From positions 1 to 11,730 of the forward strand of contig CALBNP010000037.1 of assembly GCA_937896505.1 (NCBI GenBank): a stretch of 11,730 nt of DNA. The letters run 5' to 3'. This DNA is from an uncultured Bacteroidales bacterium. Its GTDB lineage: Bacteria > Bacteroidota > Bacteroidia > Bacteroidales > F082. Below are positions 6,486-11,730 of the stretch, piece by piece. Positions within the stretch are counted from its first letter, which is position 1, and each line of letters starts with the position of its first letter. Under the pieces are notes generated by a model. The model had not been told where the DNA came from, did no database searches, and saw only the letters and a list, made by a program, of their open reading frames with translations. The position numbers and the translations under genes were made by a program.

Positions 6486-7772
6486 ATGAACTATCAAGAA
6501 ACACTTGATTGGATGTTCAACAAACTTCCAATGTATCAACGAATTGGAGGTGCTGCTTACAAAGCCGACTTAAACAACACCATAGAACTGCTCAATCTCT
6601 TGGGCAATCCTCACCACAATTTCAAGTCAGTACATATCGCCGGAACCAATGGCAAAGGCTCTACCTCGCACATGCTGGCCTCCGTCTTTCAGGAAGCAGG
6701 CTACAAGACAGGGCTTTACACCTCGCCTCACCTCCGCGATTTCCGCGAACGCATCCGCCTCAATGGCGAGATGATCCCTGAAGAAAAAGTAGTCAGTTTC
6801 ATCGCCGAACACAAGGAACAATTCGAAAAGATGGAGCTTTCCTTCTTCGAGATGACAGTAGGCATGGCCTTCGATTTCTTCTCGAAAGAGAACGTTGACA
6901 TCGCTATCGTCGAGGTAGGCATGGGAGGCCGTTTGGATTCCACCAACCTCATCACTCCCGAACTGAGCGTCATCACCAACATCGGTCTTGATCATGTAAA
7001 ATTCTTGGGCGACACAATGGAAAAGATTGCGGGCGAAAAAGCCGGCATCATCAAGCCTAACATCCCAGTCGTGATTGGCGAGACCCAACCCGAGACGCAT
7101 CAAGTGTTTGAAGCCAAAGCTGAAGAATGCAAAAGTCCAATTCATTTTGCTGACCAAATCTTCGACTGCAACAAGATTCACATCGAATCGAACACCGTGC
7201 AAAAATTCGACATTTGGAAGAACAGCGAACTCTACATGGAAGCCGTCGAGATACCGTTGATGGGAAATTACCAGCAGAAAAACCTCACCACCGTAATCTG
7301 TGCTTTGGATTTGCTGCGCGAGAAATTCAATCTCACAGACGACTGCATCCGCGAAGGCATCGCAAAGGTAATCCGCAACACGCATCTCATGGGTCGTTGG
7401 CAGATTCTCAACGACGACCCACTCACCATTGCCGACACGGGGCACAACGTCGCAGGAATCACCGAAGTCGTGAAGCAACTTGCCGAACTACGCTACAACA
7501 AGCTACATTTTGTGTTGGGCATGGTCAACGACAAAGACATCGACCATGTGTTGCAACTTTTGCCACGCAGTGCCGAATACTATTTCTGCAAGGCCGACAT
7601 TCCAAGAGGATTGGATGCCAACATCTTAGCAGAAAAAGCTTTTGAATTGGGATTGCGAGGAATGGTTTATGAATCGGTGCGACATGCCTACCTTTCGGCT
7701 GTCAACAATGCCCATTTCGGTGATGTCGTATTCGTTGGAGGCAGTAACTTCATCGTTGCTGAAGTGGTTTAA
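6486..7772 (+). CDS. folC: Folylpolyglutamate synthase / dihydrofolate synthase FolC
   Basis: FolC is a cytoplasmic Mur-ligase-family enzyme. It adds glutamate to dihydropteroate and then to folates, using ATP and an acyl-phosphate intermediate. The 428-residue protein has the normal length. It has the P-loop GTNGKGST (53-60), YTSPHL (78-83), the VEVGMGGRLDSTN segment (142-154), ITNIGLDH with His170, and EKAGI with Lys185, the position of the carbamylated lysine in the family. The C-terminal domain begins near GRWQIL and has DTGHNVAGI (317-325), the counterpart of the DGAHNP motif. Its ATG comes one base after the tonB stop, so it is the last gene of the exbB-exbD-tonB-folC run. Bacterial FolC is usually bifunctional; whether this one does both reactions is not shown by sequence alone. 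Confidence 0.95.
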   Translation: MNYQETLDWMFNKLPMYQRIGGAAYKADLNNTIELLNLLGNPHHNFKSVHIAGTNGKGSTSHMLASVFQEAGYKTGLYTSPHLRDFRERIRLNGEMIPEEKVVSFIAEHKEQFEKMELSFFEMTVGMAFDFFSKENVDIAIVEVGMGGRLDSTNLITPELSVITNIGLDHVKFLGDTMEKIAGEKAGIIKPNIPVVIGETQPETHQVFEAKAEECKSPIHFADQIFDCNKIHIESNTVQKFDIWKNSELYMEAVEIPLMGNYQQKNLTTVICALDLLREKFNLTDDCIREGIAKVIRNTHLMGRWQILNDDPLTIADTGHNVAGITEVVKQLAELRYNKLHFVLGMVNDKDIDHVLQLLPRSAEYYFCKADIPRGLDANILAEKAFELGLRGMVYESVRHAYLSAVNNAHFGDVVFVGGSNFIVAEVV

Positions 7773-7827
7773 AACCTTCATTTTGTAGTTTTCGGGTCAA
7801 AGCATAGCAAAATTGCACTTTTAGTTG

Positions 7828-7835
7828 TACTTTTG
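7828..7835 (+). promoter_or_regulatory. Bacteroidota-type -7 promoter element upstream of tamL
   Basis: TACTTTTG matches the consensus TAnnTTTG and is identical to the element before ftsK. It lies in the 82-base gap after folC, the only real internal break in the gene run. Transcription would begin around 7840-7845, close to the proposed tamL start at 7855. No clear TTTG -33 box is present at the usual spacing. It overlaps one unit of a tandem near-repeat (7813-7836). Confidence 0.6.
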
Positions 7836-7854
7836 TGCCATCAAATCAAGCAAG

Positions 7855-10158
7855 GTGCGAAAGTTTAGGAAATATATGCTCTTTTTGTCGTCATTATTAC
7901 TGATAATGTCGTCATGCTCCATACGCAAATACGTCCCTGAAGGGAAATATTTGGTAAAGAAGAACATTATCGTAGTGAACAGCGACAGCACTGGCATCAA
8001 CAAGTCGAAACTTGCCGATTACATCTCCCAAAAGCCATATAAGGACGGCCTTGAATCGGATATTCCAATTTGGCTGTTCTACAAGGCGAAAAAGAATCCC
8101 GATAGTAAGTTCTGGAAATGGTTGGATAAATCATTGGGCAAAGAACCTATTTACTACGAAAAAGCCGATGTCAACTACTCTTCCAAGCAAATCGCACTAT
8201 ATCTAGGCAATATCGGCTACCCGAACTCAAAAGTCAGCAGCAGCATCACAACCAAAAGGAACAAAGCTACCGTAACCTACACCGTAAATCCCTCACAACC
8301 TTATCGAATCAACAAGATTGACTATCAGATTGACGACAGCGCTACCGAACACTACGTCATGCAACTTGTGGAAGATTTCCCAGTAAAATCCGGCGATATC
8401 TACAACGCCTACACCATGAACGAGCAGCGCGAACTCATCACCGAGCATCTTAAAAACGTAGGCTATTACTTCTTCACGCGCGACAACATCCACTACGATG
8501 TGGACAGTAACTTCATGAACCACACGATGAACGTGACCATGAAAATCGCTTACAACAAACTTGCAAACCGCCGATATTTCATCAACGACATCAACATCTA
8601 CCCGAATTTTTCACTTAATATGGTTTCAGAAACGCCTACCGATTCAATAACCCTGATGCCAGAAGTCGGACGTAGAAGAATGAAAAACAAACTCAATTTC
8701 TTTTATTTCGGCAAACCAAACGTCAGGCCTGAAACCTTAGTACAATCGATCAATATCCTGAGAGGAAGCCCTTTCCGACAGCAGAATGTTTCGCTAACCT
8801 ACAATGGATTAAGTAACTACCAGATATTTGGCAATACGAATATCGAATTTGACACCGTTGCCAACGACTCGCTTAATTTGTTGGATTGCAGGATTACCAT
8901 GCAGCAAAATGGCACCCGCTCGTTCACCGTTCAAGCAGAAGGAACCAACTCGGATGGTGACTTGGGCATCAAAGGAAGCCTTTCGTTCACCAATAGGAAT
9001 ATCTTTCATGGCGCCGAAGTTTTTCAACTCAGTCTGAAAGCAGGCCTTGAAGCCCAAACCATCAACCTGGAAGAAACAAATGGGAAAGTATTCAACACTA
9101 AGGAGATAGGTGTTTCAGGAAGTATTCTCTTCCCTCGATTCATAAGTCCTATACCCTTGCGGAACTTTGCTCGCGACTACCAGCCCACCACCAATGTCAC
9201 CCTTGGATTCAATACCCAAATCCGCTACTATTATTCACGCTATATCGTAACAGCATCCTACAGCTACGATTGGAAGACCAACAAACGGTATCTGCACACC
9301 GTCACTCCAATTTACCTCAACACGGTGAAAATCAGCAATATGAAGCCTGAATTCATACAGATGCTGTCGCAAGAGCCCAACCAAAGAAAGAAAGACCAAT
9401 ATACAAGTCACTTGCTCTTGGGCTTAAAATATTCATTTGTCATCAATACGCAAGACCTTAAAACTCAAAATAGTTTCATCTATTTCCGAACCGATGTCGA
9501 AACCAGCGGCAACCTGATTTCACTGTTCAACAACACAAAACTCATTACAGTTGACGATGGTTACCATGAACTTTTTGGAATCAGATATGCCCAATACGTA
9601 AGAAGTTGTTTCGATTTCAGGCAACACGTCAACCTTTCGGAAAACCAATGGCTTGTATTCCGCGAATTTCTTGGTGTTGGTGTACCTTACGGAAACTCAA
9701 AAGACTTGCCTTTCGAGCGCAGTTTCTACGGAGGTGGAACAAGCAGCTTGCGCGGATGGAACTATCGCGGAGTCGGCCCTGGAGGTTACGTCCCCAACGA
9801 ATTGGATATCGAGAAAATCGGCGACCTGCAACTTGAAGCCAATTTCGAATATCGGTTCCCTATTTACAATATCTTTAACGGAGCCTTCTTTATCGATACA
9901 GGCAACATCTGGACCTATTTGCCCAACGATGCACTCCCAAACGGTGAGTTCAAGTTCAACAAATTCTACAAGCAAATTGCCATCGATGCTGGCGTCGGCC
10001 TCCGCCTTGACCTAAAATTTCTCGTTGTTCGTCTCGACTTGGCAAGAGCTTTACGCAATCCATACCAAAACGCAAATGGGCATTATTGGCGTTTCGAATA
10101 CGGCGAAAACTACGAAAACAGTTGGCGTTTGGTGGCTGGAATAGGATATCCATTCTAA
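7855..10158 (+). CDS. tamL: TamL: TamA/BamA-like outer-membrane lipoprotein
   Basis: This is an Omp85-family outer-membrane assembly protein of the lipid-anchored type found in Bacteroidota (TamL), thought to work with TamB. From a GTG at 7855 the protein is 767 residues. It has a basic MRKFRKYM start, a hydrophobic core and a lipobox-like LIMSSC with Cys21. The N-terminal half holds POTRA-like alpha/beta repeats. The C-terminal half is a beta barrel containing FYGGGTSSLRGW (about 625-636), the conserved (V/L)RG(F/Y/W) loop of Omp85 proteins. It ends in a terminal aromatic, GIGYPF, the usual barrel signal. The frame is open to a TTG at 7825, but that start overlaps the promoter. An ATG at 7876 is possible but would give a signal peptide with no basic residue. 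Family confidence is high, the exact start moderate. BamA itself is less likely because of the lipobox. Confidence 0.87.
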   Translation: MRKFRKYMLFLSSLLLIMSSCSIRKYVPEGKYLVKKNIIVVNSDSTGINKSKLADYISQKPYKDGLESDIPIWLFYKAKKNPDSKFWKWLDKSLGKEPIYYEKADVNYSSKQIALYLGNIGYPNSKVSSSITTKRNKATVTYTVNPSQPYRINKIDYQIDDSATEHYVMQLVEDFPVKSGDIYNAYTMNEQRELITEHLKNVGYYFFTRDNIHYDVDSNFMNHTMNVTMKIAYNKLANRRYFINDINIYPNFSLNMVSETPTDSITLMPEVGRRRMKNKLNFFYFGKPNVRPETLVQSINILRGSPFRQQNVSLTYNGLSNYQIFGNTNIEFDTVANDSLNLLDCRITMQQNGTRSFTVQAEGTNSDGDLGIKGSLSFTNRNIFHGAEVFQLSLKAGLEAQTINLEETNGKVFNTKEIGVSGSILFPRFISPIPLRNFARDYQPTTNVTLGFNTQIRYYYSRYIVTASYSYDWKTNKRYLHTVTPIYLNTVKISNMKPEFIQMLSQEPNQRKKDQYTSHLLLGLKYSFVINTQDLKTQNSFIYFRTDVETSGNLISLFNNTKLITVDDGYHELFGIRYAQYVRSCFDFRQHVNLSENQWLVFREFLGVGVPYGNSKDLPFERSFYGGGTSSLRGWNYRGVGPGGYVPNELDIEKIGDLQLEANFEYRFPIYNIFNGAFFIDTGNIWTYLPNDALPNGEFKFNKFYKQIAIDAGVGLRLDLKFLVVRLDLARALRNPYQNANGHYWRFEYGENYENSWRLVAGIGYPF

Positions 10159-10163
10159 GCGAT

Positions 10164-11585
10164 ATGTTAAGCCGCTCAGAACTATATCGACGATTGATTC
10201 TTTCCTTCGGATTCATGCCAACAGAAGGACAATCCATTGTTCTGTATCATCTTTCGGCCTTCCTCCTTTCGCAAAAAGAAAACCCGACCTACATTCTAAA
10301 AGGATATGCTGGCACTGGAAAAACCACTTTGGTAACCACATTGGTAAAAACCTTGCCGACAATCGGGATGAATTACATTCTGATGGCACCAACCGGAAGA
10401 GCAGCAAAAGTCATCAGCAACTACACGCAAAAAAAAGCCACTACCATCCACAAAAGGATTTACCAAGCAATGACATTCCCCGACGGGAGCATTCGCGTAG
10501 GAAGGGCTGAAAACAAGTTCAAAAACACACTATTCATCGTTGACGAAGCATCAATGATTGGGGAACAACAAGAATATTGCGGTTCAAGCCTATTGGACGA
10601 CCTTTTGACATACGTTTTTCAAGGCGAAAACTGCAGACTGCTTCTCATCGGTGACAATGCGCAGTTACCCCCTGTTGGGAACGACGAAAGTCCGGCATTA
10701 AACATCGACCATCTAAAAAGTGAATTTCTCGTTACAATAGCGAGCTACGAACTCACCGAAGTAATGCGACAAGCACTTGAATCAGGCATACTTTACAATG
10801 CCACACATCTTAGGGAACTGCTTTCAGAAAACAGAATTGAATACAATTTACCAATATTTGAAATCAAGCCATTCGACGACACCAACAAGATAGAACCCGA
10901 GACTTTCGAAGAATTGCTTTACGATGCATTCGATGCAGATCATTGCAGTGATTCGGTCATAATATGCAGATCAAACAAAAGGGCGAATCTCTACAACCAA
11001 GCCATTAGAAGTAGGATTCTGAATATTGAAGGCGAAATTGCCACCGGCGACCGGTTGATGGTCGTAAAAAACAATTATTTTTGGGCCGATGGCAACAAAC
11101 AAATCAGTTTCATCGCCAATGGCGACATGGCTGAAATACAGAAGATTTCGAGATATGAAGAAATGTATGGATTTCATTTTGCCGATGTCGAATTGAAATT
11201 CATCGACTATCCAGAGGAGCAAAACCTTGAAGTAAAGATACTTCTCGAAACACTAAACAGCGAAAGTCCATCACTAAATAAAGAAGAATCAGGAAGACTG
11301 TTTAAAGCCATAGAAGAAGATTACGACGACATCCCGAATCGCAATGAAAGATATAAGGCAATAAAGAACAATCCATGGTTCAATGCGTTGCAAGTCAAAT
11401 TTGCCTACGCTTTGACCTGCCACAAGACACAAGGTGGTCAATGGCAGAGAATCTTTATTGATTCGTCATTAAACCAGAAAGAAGCATTAGAAAAAGAAGA
11501 CATAAGATGGCTTTACACAGCCGTTACGAGAGCGCAAAAGCAAATCTATTTCGTGAACTTCAAGGAAGAGTTTTTCATTGAATAA
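10164..11585 (+). CDS. RecD/Dda-like superfamily 1B DNA helicase (UvrD_C_2 type)
   Basis: This is probably a 5'-3' DNA helicase of superfamily 1B, a short relative of RecD2 and phage T4 Dda. The 473-residue protein carries the motor motifs in order. These are Walker A GYAGTGKT (47-54), Walker B FIVDEAS (Asp127, Glu128), motif III IGDNAQLPPVG (near 162-172), LTCHKTQGGQW (about 417-427) and motif VI YTAVTRA with Arg456. The N-terminal FMPTEGQ supplies the glutamine-type motif upstream of the P-loop. It lacks the long N-terminal region of full RecD2 and nuclease motifs, and no recB or recC lies nearby. The frame is open to 10086 inside tamL; the ATG at 10164, five bases after the tamL stop, fits the family better. 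It is probably cotranscribed with tamL. The biological role is not known from sequence; Bacteroidota genomes often carry one such protein. Confidence 0.9.
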   Translation: MLSRSELYRRLILSFGFMPTEGQSIVLYHLSAFLLSQKENPTYILKGYAGTGKTTLVTTLVKTLPTIGMNYILMAPTGRAAKVISNYTQKKATTIHKRIYQAMTFPDGSIRVGRAENKFKNTLFIVDEASMIGEQQEYCGSSLLDDLLTYVFQGENCRLLLIGDNAQLPPVGNDESPALNIDHLKSEFLVTIASYELTEVMRQALESGILYNATHLRELLSENRIEYNLPIFEIKPFDDTNKIEPETFEELLYDAFDADHCSDSVIICRSNKRANLYNQAIRSRILNIEGEIATGDRLMVVKNNYFWADGNKQISFIANGDMAEIQKISRYEEMYGFHFADVELKFIDYPEEQNLEVKILLETLNSESPSLNKEESGRLFKAIEEDYDDIPNRNERYKAIKNNPWFNALQVKFAYALTCHKTQGGQWQRIFIDSSLNQKEALEKEDIRWLYTAVTRAQKQIYFVNFKEEFFIE

Positions 11586-11606
11586 AAATCCGCGTAAGAT
11601 ACAGAC

Positions 11607-11638
11607 AAAAAACCCCGACGCTTGTCAGTGTCAGGGTT
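11607..11638 (-). terminator. Intrinsic terminator of the - strand rRNA operon
   Basis: Read on the - strand, AACCCTGACAC pairs with GCGTCGGGGTT around a six-base loop, with one G-U pair and one mismatch, and runs into six T residues. This is a standard Rho-independent terminator just past the 3' end of the 5S rRNA. On the + strand the same hairpin is followed by CTCG rather than a T run. It is therefore not a proper intrinsic terminator for the helicase gene, whose stop lies 22 bases before it. Confidence 0.8.
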
Positions 11639-11646
11639 CTCGTTGT

Positions 11647-11730
<84 letters not shown>

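Noticed and set aside
6627..7478. Open frame of 283 codons on the - strand inside folC
   Set aside because: It is fully antisense to a gene with all FolC motifs, and its translation shows no recognisable domain. Codon use of the + strand gene explains the lack of stops.
7766..7776. Palindrome GGTTTAAAACC at the folC stop as a possible terminator
   Set aside because: The stem is only four or five weak pairs with a loop of one to three bases, and the following T run is broken. It is not convincing as an intrinsic terminator.

Overview
The window looks like chromosomal DNA of a Bacteroidota bacterium, probably of the order Bacteroidales. The evidence is the gene families present (a lipid-anchored TamA-like protein, a Bacteroidota-type TonB with a Gly/Gln-rich linker, a short RecD-like helicase, and a PnuC plus stand-alone nicotinamide riboside kinase pair). 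A-rich leaders with few Shine-Dalgarno sequences and two elements matching the Bacteroidota -7 promoter consensus TAnnTTTG point the same way. I cannot name the genus. No mobile element, CRISPR array, tRNA or phage gene is visible.

Layout: ten protein genes lie head to tail on the + strand with almost no gaps, followed by a partial 5S rRNA on the - strand. Positions 1-98 are a leader with a promoter. The first run is ftsK (DNA translocase), lolA (lipoprotein carrier), pnuC (nicotinamide riboside transport) and an overlapping NadR-like kinase gene. It continues, after a 25-base gap with a clear ribosome binding site, into exbB, exbD, tonB and folC. A new promoter at about 7828 begins a second unit holding tamL (outer-membrane assembly) and a RecD/Dda-like helicase. 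The window closes with a - strand intrinsic terminator and the 3' part of a 5S rRNA, so an rRNA operon runs into the helicase gene tail to tail.

How the genes fit together: most concern the envelope. FtsK couples septum formation to chromosome segregation. LolA carries lipoproteins to the outer membrane. ExbB-ExbD-TonB passes proton-motive force to outer-membrane transporters, and TamL helps build the outer membrane. PnuC and the kinase form a two-step NAD salvage route, and FolC serves folate metabolism. All ten reading frames appear intact, with no frameshift or internal stop.

The longest open frames of ftsK, lolA, tamL and the helicase all begin too early. For ftsK and tamL the promoter element lies within the over-extended frame, and I have moved these starts downstream. 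I looked for an undescribed system and found none that I can support. The findings are modest points about regulation, gene context and strand orientation.
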